The notes below the pieces were generated by a model, which was given only the letters and a program-made list of their open reading frames with translations, searched no databases and was not told the origin of the DNA. The position numbers were made by a program, and so were the translations under genes. DNA of 64,000 nucleotides from NCBI GenBank assembly GCA_021372355.1, contig JAJFUQ010000099.1, forward strand, positions 45,712 to 109,711, written 5' to 3'. The DNA is from Nocardiaceae bacterium. GTDB lineage: Bacteria > Actinomycetota > Actinomycetes > Mycobacteriales > Mycobacteriaceae. This document shows, in pieces, positions 43,117-52,062 of this stretch (position 1 is its first letter; every line of letters starts with the position of its first letter).

Positions 43117-44205
43117 ATGCTGCGCCGCTTCGAATCAGCAGTGATCATCGGCGGTGTCCTGCTTGTTCTCGGTGCGGTCGCGGTGACCGGAAAACTACCT
43201 CCTGGCCTGCACGAATGGTTGACCTATGCGGTGGTTCTCGGGATCGGTCTGCCGCTGCTGTGGTGGCGACGGCAGCCAGCGGCGGCGCTTGTCATCGCCT
43301 GCACGGTGGTCATGGTCGGGATCGAACTCGACCTCGATCCCGGCGATGCGGCGTTCCCGTTGTTCTTCGCTCTCGCGGCATGCTGTGGCTTCTGCTTCCG
43401 CGCCCGAGCCGCGGGGATCGCGGCCGTCGCGTTCGTCGTGTGGCTCGCCGCGGTGTACTGGCGGACGGGGGACGATTCGCCCGGCTTCCTCGTCCTGCTG
43501 ACGCCCGGGTACCTCGGCGGGGTGGTGCTTCGGCTGCGCGATGAGACGGCCAAACAGTTGGAAATCCGGCGGACGGAGCTCGAAGCGGAGCGAGAGCTGT
43601 TCGCGCAGCTCTCGGTGCGTAATGAGCGCGCTCGGATCGCCGCGGAATTGCACGACATCATCGGCCACGCGTTGAGCGTCATGGTGGTGCAGGCGGCGGC
43701 GGGGCAACGCCTCGTCGATGCGGATCCAGTGCTCGCGGGAAATGCGCTCGCGACGATTGCGGACTCGGCCCGGCGCGGCCGCGAAGATCTGCACAAGTTG
43801 GTCGGGCTACTTTCCGGCGAGGACGTGGGCTCGACGGATCTGTCGATGATCGAGGAGATCGTCAGCCGTGCCAACGCGAGCGGACTGCAGGTGACCTGTC
43901 GCTTTGAAGGCGATCGCGAAGGGGTCGCTGCCGAGGCGGCCCAACTGGGATTTCGGGTGGTTCAAGAAGGCCTGACCAACGCACTGAGGTACGCGCCGGG
44001 TGCTGCTGTTCGGGTGCTGGTTCGCGGCGCGGGCCGGAGCCTGATCGTGCGCGTGGAGAACGATCCGGCGGTCAATGGGTCGCCGTCGATCATCGGAGCA
44101 GGCAGCGGCTTACGCGGGCTCCGCGAACGGGTACAGCAGCTCGGTGGTCGGGTCGTCGCAGGTCCGACGCCTGGCGGGGGATGGGTGCTGGAAGCGAACC
44201 TCTAG
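43117..44205 (+). CDS. NarL-family sensor histidine kinase
   Basis: 362 residues from ATG 43117. About five transmembrane segments precede a coiled stretch and HisKA_3 dimerisation domain with intact H-box (RIAAELHDIIGHALS, His179). The ATPase domain has an N-box (VVQEGLTNALRYAP) and a G-box (GSGLRGLRERV). It should phosphorylate the response regulator at 40641. The membrane domain is not obviously the same as that of the two preceding genes. Confidence 0.87.
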   Translation: MLRRFESAVIIGGVLLVLGAVAVTGKLPPGLHEWLTYAVVLGIGLPLLWWRRQPAAALVIACTVVMVGIELDLDPGDAAFPLFFALAACCGFCFRARAAGIAAVAFVVWLAAVYWRTGDDSPGFLVLLTPGYLGGVVLRLRDETAKQLEIRRTELEAERELFAQLSVRNERARIAAELHDIIGHALSVMVVQAAAGQRLVDADPVLAGNALATIADSARRGREDLHKLVGLLSGEDVGSTDLSMIEEIVSRANASGLQVTCRFEGDREGVAAEAAQLGFRVVQEGLTNALRYAPGAAVRVLVRGAGRSLIVRVENDPAVNGSPSIIGAGSGLRGLRERVQQLGGRVVAGPTPGGGWVLEANL

Positions 44206-44251
44206 CCGGCCTTCCCGTTTCCGTCGGATTGTGACCTCGGCCACAGCAGGA

Positions 44252-44271
44252 ATGGTTACCATGTCAACCAT
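44252..44271. promoter_or_regulatory. Inverted repeat upstream of doxX
   Basis: ATGGTT-N8-AACCAT lies 61 bases before the DoxX start. It could be a regulator site; no neighbouring regulator is assigned to it. Confidence 0.3.
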
Positions 44272-44331
44272 GTTGTACCGGTCAGCGGAGGCGGAAACAC
44301 CGCCACCGAGTGACCACAAAGGTGAATCGCA

Positions 44332-44733
44332 ATGGACATCGTTCTTCTTGTCGGCCGAATCCTCTTCGCCGCACTCTTTCTCGGCTCGGCCGTCGGCCAC
44401 CTGACTCAGACGGACGGCATGGCAGGTTATGCGCAGGCCAAGGGTGTGCCGTTCGCGAAGCTGTCGGTGCAGTTGTCGGGTGTCGTGTTGGCGCTCGGTG
44501 GCCTGAGCGTCCTGTTCGGCATCTACGGCGAGATCGGCTCGCTCCTGCTGGCGCTGTTCCTGCTCCCGACCGCGTTCCTGTTCCACAACTTCTGGACCGA
44601 GACGGACCCGCAGGCCAAGCAGATGGCGCAGGTCTCCTTTAACAAGGACATCGCGCTGGCCGGTGCTGCGCTCGCCCTGGCCTGGGTCTTCGCTCAGGGC
44701 CCGGGACTGGCGATCACCAGCCCGCTGATCTGA
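44332..44733 (+). CDS. DoxX family membrane protein
   Basis: 133 residues with four hydrophobic segments (LVGRILFAALFLGSAV, LSGVVLALGGLSVLFG, LLLALFLLPTAFLF, IALAGAALALAWVF). The NFWTETDPQAKQMAQ loop is characteristic of DoxX/SURF4-like proteins. In mycobacteria DoxX acts with a superoxide dismutase in a redox complex; here no such partner adjoins. AAAGGTG lies upstream of the ATG. Confidence 0.86.
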   Translation: MDIVLLVGRILFAALFLGSAVGHLTQTDGMAGYAQAKGVPFAKLSVQLSGVVLALGGLSVLFGIYGEIGSLLLALFLLPTAFLFHNFWTETDPQAKQMAQVSFNKDIALAGAALALAWVFAQGPGLAITSPLI

Positions 44734-44748
44734 TCCGACCTCCAAACG

Positions 44749-44778
44749 AATGCCCTGGCGACAAGCCGGGGCATTTTC
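44749..44778 (+). terminator. Intrinsic terminator after doxX
   Basis: AATGCCCTGGC pairs with GCCGGGGCATT (10 Watson-Crick pairs plus one G-U) around loop GACAA, followed by TTT. It lies between the convergent doxX and PrsW-like genes. Confidence 0.75.
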
Positions 44779-44782
44779 GTGT

Positions 44783-46027
44783 CTACTGGTAGGTCGGCGG
44801 CATCGGCCCGGGCGCGTGTATCGGCGGGGCCATCACCCCGAACGGCTGATAGCTCGCCGCGGGGGCGAGCATGCGCTTGCGATCGGTGAGTCGTGCGAGC
44901 AGTTCCTGTTGCTTGGCGGGGAAGTCGTTGAGGTGTTGTCCAGCGCTGGCCCGACGGTGCAAGAAGGCCAATTCGGTTGCAGCCTGCTGCAGGTCGGCCA
45001 TCGCCTGGCCGCCGTGCTTTCCGTAGACCGCGGTCGCCCATCGGCGCGCGGCCTTGCGGCCCTGCAGCGTGCACAGTGCCGGAAGCTCCCATCCGGCGAT
45101 CCACCCGGTCTGGGCGTATGCCGGCAGGTGTGCCGCCACCACCTTCAGGTCCTGCTTTCGCGACCACGCGATGAAGATGCCCATGCCGATGAACAGCGGA
45201 ATCATGATGAGCCCGTACGTCAGCAGGATGACGCCGAACGTGGCCGAGAAGTTCCACAGCGCATGCAACGCGACCGCGAGTGTGTATCCGGCGAGAGGTG
45301 CGAGCACCCGGACGGCCCGGTGGCGGCTCAGGACCGCGATGCCCAATCCGATGCCGGTCATGATCGTGAACAGCGGGTGCGCGAACGGCGTGAAAACGCA
45401 CCGCATCACGAAGGTCACCACGGCGTCGTCGACACCGCCGGGTGCGATCGTGATCGCGCCATCCCCGCCCGTGGTTCCGGTCTGATAGGCGTTGGCGATG
45501 TACAGGATGTTCTCGGTGAACGCGAAACCGGCGGCGGTGAAACCCGCATAGACGACGCCATCCACGACTCCATCGAATTCCGCTTTCCGGAACCACACGA
45601 GGAAGAAGAGGATCATCGCCTTCGCGCCCTCTTCCACGACCGGTGCGACGAGGTACGGCGACGCAGTCTCGCCGACCAGGGGAGTCAGGGCACCTTCCAG
45701 CGTCAGCGAGATCATGACCGAGAACGTTGCACCCCAGCCGAAGGCCATCAGGAGGTAGCGTCCGGGCTCGGGTTCGACGCGGTCGATCCACATGAACACT
45801 GCGAGGACGATCGGTAACGGGAGCAATGCCAGCCCGATGCTGACGATCGCGGTCGCGGGTCCCTCGTAGGCGAAGACGAGCATGCTCAAGACCCAGATGA
45901 GTGCGCCACACACCATCGCGATCCAGGTGAAGATGCGCAGTGCGCGTCCGGAACTCGCCGGTCGGTACGGCCCGGGTGGGCCGGGCAGGGGAGCGGGTGT
46001 CATCGATCCGGCGAATTGTGGGTACAC
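44783..46027 (-). CDS. PrsW-family intramembrane metalloprotease
   Basis: 414 residues; GTG 46027 or ATG 46003 as start. About eight transmembrane segments follow a Pro-rich N-terminus. Motifs of the PrsW/CPBP-like protease group are in place: VVEEGAKA, FAFTENILY, and His in FAHPLFTI and ALHALWNF. PrsW proteins cleave anti-sigma factors in the membrane; the target here is unknown. The C-terminal about 130 residues are soluble and Ala/Pro-rich. Confidence 0.83.
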   Translation of the reverse strand: MYPQFAGSMTPAPLPGPPGPYRPASSGRALRIFTWIAMVCGALIWVLSMLVFAYEGPATAIVSIGLALLPLPIVLAVFMWIDRVEPEPGRYLLMAFGWGATFSVMISLTLEGALTPLVGETASPYLVAPVVEEGAKAMILFFLVWFRKAEFDGVVDGVVYAGFTAAGFAFTENILYIANAYQTGTTGGDGAITIAPGGVDDAVVTFVMRCVFTPFAHPLFTIMTGIGLGIAVLSRHRAVRVLAPLAGYTLAVALHALWNFSATFGVILLTYGLIMIPLFIGMGIFIAWSRKQDLKVVAAHLPAYAQTGWIAGWELPALCTLQGRKAARRWATAVYGKHGGQAMADLQQAATELAFLHRRASAGQHLNDFPAKQQELLARLTDRKRMLAPAASYQPFGVMAPPIHAPGPMPPTYQ

Positions 46028-46125
46028 GCCGCGATTATCTCCGTTGCGGAATGCAGCCCGCCTGTGAACTGCACCCCATTAAGGTGAAATCCATTCTGTT
46101 TCGCCGCTCAGGTTGAGGAGCTGCC

Positions 46126-47229
46126 GTGTCGGGCACCCAGTGGATCTCGTACGAGGAGTTCGGTAGTCGGTTCTTCCGGCGCGCTGTGACCATGAAGCGG
46201 GTCGAGGCTGCGCTCGATGGAGTGACGGGCCACCACATCTCGATCGGGCCGCTCAACGTGGGGCTCGCCGGCGTCAACGCAGAAGGCGACGTCGGTAGCC
46301 CGTCGATAACCCAAGAGCAAGGCGACGAGGTCGTCTTCAAGCTCGACATCCCGGTGACGCTCGGGATCGTTGCCCGGCTGGGTTCGGAGTTCCGGCTCAA
46401 CGCGGGTATCGAGATCAGCCTCGAACTGCGTGCGCGTCCGGCCGATCCGCTGCTCGTCGTGGTCGACATTCCGCAGGTCACGATGGACGACGTCCGTCTC
46501 GGCATCAAGGCCGAAGCGCTTGGTTTCGGCGCGAAGATGATGCTCGATCCGATACTCGCACCTCTGACTGCGCTGCTGCGGCAGGAGGTCGCGAACCGCG
46601 TGAACGCGATGCTCGCCGAACCGGAGTCGAAGGAAAGCCGCATCACCGATGTCGGCGCCGCGATCGACGACACCGAACCCAAGATTCCGTCGCGGCTGAC
46701 GTTCATCAGCTACGCAGAGTTCGGTAAGCGCTTCATGCAGAAGGCCGTCACGGTGGACAAGCTCATCGAAGGCACCGCCGACATGGAGGGCGACACGATC
46801 GACATCGAGCCGTTGAAGGCCGGCCCGAAGGACATGGCGACGGTGACCGCGCGTGGCGTCATGCGCAAGCCCGCGGTCAAGCTTCGCGGGGGGCAGGACC
46901 ACGCCTTCGATCTCTTGATTCCGATCGATCTCGACCTGAATGTGGCGGTGGGAAGCAAAGACAACAAGTACCAAGCCGAGATCGACATTCCGCTCGTGCT
47001 CACGCCGCGCGGCGCCGACCCGCTGCTGCTCGTCCTCGACGTCCCGGCCCCGAGCGCGGACTCGATCAAGGTCGACCTCGAGGCGCAGGGTCTTCGGGCC
47101 AAGATGCTCGGTGCGGTAGGCGGAATCCGGGCGCAGTTGCAGCAGCAGGTCGCCGAATCGGTCGCTGAGCGCGTGGTGGACCAGAGCGGCCGGACGTTCG
47201 ACATCGGCGAACGGATCGATAACGCCTGA
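46126..47229 (+). CDS. Internally duplicated protein of unknown function
   Basis: 367 residues from GTG 46126 with GAGGAG upstream. It consists of two tandem copies of an about 185-residue unit: WISYEEFGSRFFRRAVT at residue 6 and FISYAEFGKRFMQKAVT at residue 193, each ending in RPADPLLVVVDIP or RGADPLLLVLDVP, then an amphipathic helix and a short GAAIDD or GERIDNA tail. No signal peptide or membrane segment. The alternating strands and long final helix recall lipid-binding beta-sandwich folds, but I cannot name the family. Confidence 0.75.
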   Translation: MSGTQWISYEEFGSRFFRRAVTMKRVEAALDGVTGHHISIGPLNVGLAGVNAEGDVGSPSITQEQGDEVVFKLDIPVTLGIVARLGSEFRLNAGIEISLELRARPADPLLVVVDIPQVTMDDVRLGIKAEALGFGAKMMLDPILAPLTALLRQEVANRVNAMLAEPESKESRITDVGAAIDDTEPKIPSRLTFISYAEFGKRFMQKAVTVDKLIEGTADMEGDTIDIEPLKAGPKDMATVTARGVMRKPAVKLRGGQDHAFDLLIPIDLDLNVAVGSKDNKYQAEIDIPLVLTPRGADPLLLVLDVPAPSADSIKVDLEAQGLRAKMLGAVGGIRAQLQQQVAESVAERVVDQSGRTFDIGERIDNA

Positions 47230-47365
47230 CCTGCCGTTTTGTGTGGGGAGTTTGTTGCGACTCGGCCACGTGACTGCATTGTGATTCCAACTCCCCGCGT
47301 GGCGAATTGCCGCGCGACCATCATTCCAATGGGAAACCAGGTGACTATTGGGATGGGTGGGAACG

Positions 47366-48229
47366 ATGGGTCTCGAGCGGATACCGCTCTCCAGGCGGAA
47401 CGTGCTCCGGTACCTCGCAACAGGTGGTCTGGCCGGCGGTGCCACCATTGCCGCAGCTTCGGTGGCCAACGCAACCGGCCTCGGCTCGCTCGAGAGTCTC
47501 TTCGGGACCACTGAATCGTCGCCTTCCGCCGCTTCGACCCCGCCGGCGCCGGTGTCTGCCCCGGCAGCTCCTGCCGTTCCCGCCGAAGATCCCGCGCCGG
47601 CCCCTCCGTCGTCGAATGACGTCGGGGGCGACCTCATCGACTACGCCGGTGGTGTTCCGTCGGCTGCCGCGATCGCCGCGGCCGGTTTCAAGGGTGCGAT
47701 CCGCTACGTGTCCGACCGTCGCCCCGGCGCGGAGTGGATGGTCGGAAAGCCGATGCTCCAGACCGAAGCGCAGGCACTACAGGCGGCCGGACTCGCGGTC
47801 GTGTCGTGCTACCAGTTCGGCAAAGGGGACACCTCCGACTGGCGCGGCGGGTACGACGCCGGCATCAAGCACGCCAAGCGCGGACTGGAACTTCATCTCG
47901 CGGCCGGTGGTCCGAAGAACAAGCCGATCTACATGAGCATCGACGACAACCCGACGTTCGACGAGTTCGAAACGCTCATCGCGCCCTTCCTGAAGGGCTG
48001 CCAGGAGGTGCTCGGTAAGAACCTCACCGGCGTCTACGCGAATGCTCCGACCATCGGCTGGGCCGCGGACGCCGGCTTCGGCACGTACTTCTGGCAGCAC
48101 AACTGGGGCTCGAACGGGGTTGTCCACCCGGCTGCGCACATCCATCAGTACGAGATCGACAAGTTCACCGTCGATGGGGTGGGCGTCGACCGGAACAAGA
48201 TTCTCAAGGCGGATTACGGGCGCTGGTAG
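47366..48229 (+). CDS. Tat-exported DUF1906 (glycoside-hydrolase-like) protein, Rv2525c type
   Basis: 287 residues from ATG 47366 (TTG 47348 would add six). A twin-arginine signal peptide (SRRNVLRYL) is followed by a hydrophobic core and an Ala/Pro/Ser-rich linker to about residue 85. The DUF1906 domain follows: DYAGGVPSAAAIAAAGFKG, IRYVSDRRPG, YMSIDDNP, GVYANAPTI and the C-terminal HIHQYEID. M. tuberculosis Rv2525c is the best-known homologue and a Tat substrate linked to cell wall sensitivity. It may hydrolyse a cell-wall glycan. Confidence 0.88.
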   Translation: MGLERIPLSRRNVLRYLATGGLAGGATIAAASVANATGLGSLESLFGTTESSPSAASTPPAPVSAPAAPAVPAEDPAPAPPSSNDVGGDLIDYAGGVPSAAAIAAAGFKGAIRYVSDRRPGAEWMVGKPMLQTEAQALQAAGLAVVSCYQFGKGDTSDWRGGYDAGIKHAKRGLELHLAAGGPKNKPIYMSIDDNPTFDEFETLIAPFLKGCQEVLGKNLTGVYANAPTIGWAADAGFGTYFWQHNWGSNGVVHPAAHIHQYEIDKFTVDGVGVDRNKILKADYGRW

Positions 48230-49220
48230 ACGTACGCCGAATCGCTGACGGCGATTGACCGAACCACCTCTTTGCTGACCTGGTCAGCGCACTTTGTTCG
48301 GTGTAGCCGACGATACCGGCGATCTGTCCGAGGGGAACGTCGGTGTCGCGCAGATATCGTTCGGCTTCCTGTCGGCGCACATCGTCCACCAGTTGGTCGA
48401 ATGTGGTGCCGCGAGCCTCGAGATGGCGCTGCAGGGTTCGTGGGTGCAGCGCGAGGTGGGAGGCCACCAGATCGCGGGTCAGGCGCCCGGTCGGCAGGAT
48501 GCGTCGAATGAGTTGCCGCACCGGCTCGACCGCGCTGGCGCCGGCGGGCCTCGCGATCGTGTTCAGGTACTCGCGCACGACGTCGTGGACCGCAGCATCG
48601 GCAGCCAACGGGCGGGACAGTAGAACGCGGGGGAACAGGAGCCCGTGGGCGAGCTTGCCGAACGAAACCGGGCAGCCGAAATATCGCTCATAGTCCCGTA
48701 CCGGCCCGAGCGGCTGGTGCCGGAACTGGACTTCGGCGGGGGTGAACTCCGCTCCGGCGAACAGGCGGAGGGTTCGAAGCGCGACGCCGATGCTCAACTC
48801 CGCTGACTGCGCGTGCGGTGGCACGCGTTGGTCCACGATGCGCCATTCGAGTAGTGCGTTTCGGGTCGTGGCCTGTGGATCGATCGTGACCGACACCGAT
48901 CCGCTGTACACGGACATGTATTGCTCGATCGCCGCCAATGCGGCGCCGACAGTGGCGGCGGTGCGGGCAGCGACACCTACCGGGCCGAGGACTTCGATGC
49001 CCTGTCGCAGCGCCAATCGCCGGCCGAAATCGGGCGTCCTCGTCGCCGATGCCGCCGCTTCGAGGACCGCCATCACCGCCCGAGATCCGATGAAACGGTC
49101 CTGATCTCCGACGGCCTCGACTGGCACGCTCGCCTCTCGAAGCAGTCGGTCAGGGTCAGCGCCGAGGTCGCGGACGAGTTCCCGGAAGCCCAGGAGCGAG
49201 GTTCCGCGAATGAACGACAT
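48204..49220 (-). CDS. AraC family transcriptional regulator
   Basis: 338 residues from ATG 49220. N-terminal arabinose-binding-like domain (IRGTSLLGFRELVRDLGADP), C-terminal helix-turn-helix of AraC type (LALHPRTLQRHLEARGTTF, then VPLGQIAGIVGYTEQSALTRSAKRWFG). An upstream TTG at 49256 coincides with the -35 box and is not used. It is divergent from the cupin gene, the likely target. Its 3' end overlaps the DUF1906 gene by 26 bases in convergent orientation. Confidence 0.87.
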   Translation of the reverse strand: MSFIRGTSLLGFRELVRDLGADPDRLLREASVPVEAVGDQDRFIGSRAVMAVLEAAASATRTPDFGRRLALRQGIEVLGPVGVAARTAATVGAALAAIEQYMSVYSGSVSVTIDPQATTRNALLEWRIVDQRVPPHAQSAELSIGVALRTLRLFAGAEFTPAEVQFRHQPLGPVRDYERYFGCPVSFGKLAHGLLFPRVLLSRPLAADAAVHDVVREYLNTIARPAGASAVEPVRQLIRRILPTGRLTRDLVASHLALHPRTLQRHLEARGTTFDQLVDDVRRQEAERYLRDTDVPLGQIAGIVGYTEQSALTRSAKRWFGQSPSAIRRTSTSARNPP

Positions 49221-49227
49221 GTCTTGA

Positions 49228-49256
49228 AGTGTTAAAAGTGTGTCTCCTGCTGTCAA
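49228..49256 (-). promoter_or_regulatory. Promoter of the AraC gene, probably leaderless
   Basis: On the minus strand TTGACA (49256-49251) and AACACT (49233-49228) are separated by 17 bases, and the ATG at 49220 begins 7 bases after the -10 box. The transcript should start at or next to the start codon, a common leaderless arrangement in actinobacteria. Confidence 0.5.
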
Positions 49257-49320
49257 GACCTAGCGGTGGTTTCCGAGCAGAATTTTCGGTATCACCCCAC
49301 CGACCGAAAGGCCACCGATC

Positions 49321-49872
49321 ATGACCGCCACCGCATCCCCCGAGATGGTCACCACCCGCGCCGGCGTCCCGCTGCCCGTCGTCGCACTCCCGCAGGGAGA
49401 ATTGCTGACCGTCAACATCGCCGACATCCCGCTTCTCGAGAACGCCCTCGGACCCGGGCTGAGCTTCCAGCCGTTGCGCCTCGACACCGAACGCAGTGAG
49501 TACGTCATCCTCGCTCGGATGGCCCCGGGCGTTGGCCTGCAGATCCACTACCACACGGGTCCGGCGCAGGTGTACACGCTGGCCGGCCGCTGGATGTACG
49601 TCGAGTACCCCGACCAGCCGCAGACTGCCGGCTCCTACCTGTACGAGCCGGGCGGCTCGGTCCACACATTCATGACGCCCGAAGACAACACCGAGGACAC
49701 CGTCGCGCTCATCTGGGTGAGCGGCGCGAACGTCAACTTCAACGAGGACGGCACCTTCCACTCGGTGCTCGACACGGTCTCGCTGCAGTACCTCGCCGAA
49801 GCCGTCTCCGCGGCCCAGGGCACCAGCCTCTCCTACATCGGAGGCGGCGCCGCTGGCGTCGTGAAGTCCTGA
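49321..49872 (+). CDS. Cupin protein, 2,4'-dihydroxyacetophenone dioxygenase family
   Basis: 183 residues. A cupin barrel with ligands in QIHYHTGPAQVYTLAG (two His, possible Glu replaced by Gln) and in GSVHTFMTPE. The overall order matches the ChrR-like cupin family that includes 2,4'-dihydroxyacetophenone dioxygenase, an iron enzyme that cleaves an aryl-ketone side chain. Its exact substrate is unknown. TGATG overlap joins it to the broken WS/DGAT gene. Confidence 0.78.
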   Translation: MTATASPEMVTTRAGVPLPVVALPQGELLTVNIADIPLLENALGPGLSFQPLRLDTERSEYVILARMAPGVGLQIHYHTGPAQVYTLAGRWMYVEYPDQPQTAGSYLYEPGGSVHTFMTPEDNTEDTVALIWVSGANVNFNEDGTFHSVLDTVSLQYLAEAVSAAQGTSLSYIGGGAAGVVKS

Positions 49873-50517
49873 TGCGACAGCTCACCAGCCTCGATGCGCA
49901 GTTCCTCGCTTTCGAGGACGGCCGGACGCACGGACACGTCAGTGTCTTGGGCACCTACGCCCCGATGACCGCGCACGGCCGTTCCCTCAGCGCTGAGGTG
50001 ATCATCGAACTCGTCACCGAACGGCTGCCGCTGCTGCCGCCGTTCCGGTGGCGCCTCGCCCGGGTCCCCTTCGAACTGGACCACCCCTACTGGGAGGACG
50101 CCGACGATGTGGACGTGGCGGACCACGTGCACACCGCGACCCTTCCGACCGGCGACGACCGGGCGCTGGCTGAGCTTGTCGCCCAGCTTGTTGCGCAGCC
50201 GCTGGACCGCCCGCACGGCCGGCGCGGCCCTGCGGTTCGGTGCGTCTCCGCTGCTCCGGCCGGCCGTCAATGTCGCGATTTCCAACGTGCCCGGTTCTCC
50301 CACGACACTGTTCTGTGCCGGCGCCGAACAGCGGATGCAGTACCCGGTCTCCGGTGTCATGCATGGGATCGGCCTGAACATCACGGTGTTCAGCTATCGG
50401 GATACCCTCGGGATCGGGATTGTGGCCGACCGCGGCCAGCTCGACGACGCGTGGCCACTCCTCGGCGCCATCCAGGATGCGTTGTCGGAACTCACCGGCC
50501 TGCTGCCTGACATGTGA
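49872..50517 (+). pseudogene. WS/DGAT pseudogene with central deletion and frame change
   Basis: The first about 115 codons (frame of 49872) match the N-terminal part of WS/DGAT enzymes: LTSLDAQFLAFEDGRTHGHV and PFRWRLARVPFELDHPYW. From about 50230 similarity moves to another frame, which reads the family's C-terminus: RPAVNVAISNVPGSP and GIGLNITVFSYRDTLGIGIV, ending at 50517. The middle of about 250 residues, including HHxxxDG, is missing. The annotated frame runs on to 50510 with nonsense Arg-rich residues. An intact paralogue lies at 22846. Confidence 0.8.
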
Positions 50518-50619
50518 ATCGTCACATTGACGTTCCGCCTGTGCCTACTACGCTGTGTCGTATAGGGCGGGCGTCAGTCCCGTCGACCGACGAACCTTCA
50601 ACGGTGAAGGAGGGGTCGC

Positions 50620-52053
50620 GTGACTTCACTCGACGTCGCCCGGTGGCAATTCGGCATCACGACCGTCTATCACTTCATCTTCGTACCGCTGACGATCGGC
50701 CTCGCGCCGCTCGTCGCGTCCTTCCAGACTGCCTGGGTCATCACCGGAAACGAACGGTGGTACCGCCTCACGAAGTTCTTCGGAAAGCTGCTGCTCATCA
50801 ACTTCGCGATCGGCGTCGCGACCGGAATCGTGCAGGAATTCCAGTTCGGGATGAACTGGAGCGAGTACTCGAAGTTCATCGGAGACGTCTTCGGTGCACC
50901 GCTGGCGCTCGAGGGAATCGTCGCGTTCTTCCTCGAATCGACGTTCCTCGGACTGTGGATCTTCGGCTGGGATCGACTCCCGAAACTCGTGCACCTGGGC
51001 ACGATCTGGATGGTCGCGATCGGCGTCAACGCCTCGGCGTTCTTCATCATCGCCGCGAACTCGTTCATGCAGCATCCGGTCGGCGCGACGTTCGACCCGG
51101 AGCGCGGGCGTCCGGTGCTCACCGACATCTGGGCGCTGCTGACGAACAACACTGCACTCGCGGCGTTCCCACACGCTGTCGCGGGCGCATTCTTCACGGC
51201 GGGCACGTTCATCGCGGGTATCGCGGGTTGGTGGTTGGTCAAGACCGCGCGCAGTGGACAGACCGAAGATCTTGGCTTGTGGCGCAAGGCATCCCGCATT
51301 GGGATGGTGGTCATCGCCGTCTCGGGGATCGCGCTGGTTCTCACCGGTGACATTCAGGGCAAGCTCATGTTCAAGCAGCAGCCTATGAAGATGGCCTCTG
51401 CCGAATCGCTGTGCCACGGCGGCGTTGACCCCGACTTCTCGGTCCTGACCATCGGAACGCACAACAATTGCGACAGCGTCATCCACCTCGTCGAGGTGCC
51501 CGGCGTGCTGTCGTGGCTGGCCGAGGGGCAGTTCTCCGGCGTCGAACTCGGGGGAGTCGTCGACCTGCAGGAGAAGTACCAGCTCAAATTCGGCCCCGGC
51601 GACTACCGCCCGAACCTCTTCGTCACGTACTGGTCGTTCCGCGTGATGATGGGGATGGCCGCGCTATCGGCGGCGCTGTCCCTCGCGGGGTTGTGGCTCA
51701 CGCGCGGCGGACGGAATCCGGATCAGAAATGGTTCGCGTGGCTGTCGCTGGCCGCGATCCCGGCACCGTTCCTCGGCAATATCGCCGGCTGGGTCTTCAC
51801 CGAGATGGGTCGCCAACCGTGGGTTGTCGCGCCCAACCCGGACGGCGATCCACGCATCCGGTTGATGGTGCAGGACGCCGTTTCGGGCCACCCGACGACG
51901 ACCGTGGTGGTGTCACTGGTGACGTTCACGCTGCTCTACGCGGTTCTCGCGGCCCTCTGGGCAGGTCTCATGCGGCGCTACGTCCTCGAGGGAGCGCGCG
52001 AGAAGCCGCACGTGCACGAAGACGACCACGAACTCCTCTCGTTCGCGTACTAG
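50620..52053 (+). CDS. cydA: Cytochrome bd quinol oxidase subunit I
   Basis: 477 residues from GTG 50620, with GAAGGAGG upstream. Haem ligands are visible: His18 (TVYHFIF), His in FPHAVAGAFF, and a Met in the TEMGRQPW region. The QLMRK-type Q-loop is short compared with the 522-residue E. coli protein, as in other actinobacteria. It oxidises quinol and reduces oxygen with high affinity, supporting growth at low oxygen. First gene of cydABDC. Confidence 0.96.
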   Translation: MTSLDVARWQFGITTVYHFIFVPLTIGLAPLVASFQTAWVITGNERWYRLTKFFGKLLLINFAIGVATGIVQEFQFGMNWSEYSKFIGDVFGAPLALEGIVAFFLESTFLGLWIFGWDRLPKLVHLGTIWMVAIGVNASAFFIIAANSFMQHPVGATFDPERGRPVLTDIWALLTNNTALAAFPHAVAGAFFTAGTFIAGIAGWWLVKTARSGQTEDLGLWRKASRIGMVVIAVSGIALVLTGDIQGKLMFKQQPMKMASAESLCHGGVDPDFSVLTIGTHNNCDSVIHLVEVPGVLSWLAEGQFSGVELGGVVDLQEKYQLKFGPGDYRPNLFVTYWSFRVMMGMAALSAALSLAGLWLTRGGRNPDQKWFAWLSLAAIPAPFLGNIAGWVFTEMGRQPWVVAPNPDGDPRIRLMVQDAVSGHPTTTVVVSLVTFTLLYAVLAALWAGLMRRYVLEGAREKPHVHEDDHELLSFAY

Positions 52054-52062
52054 GAGGACACC

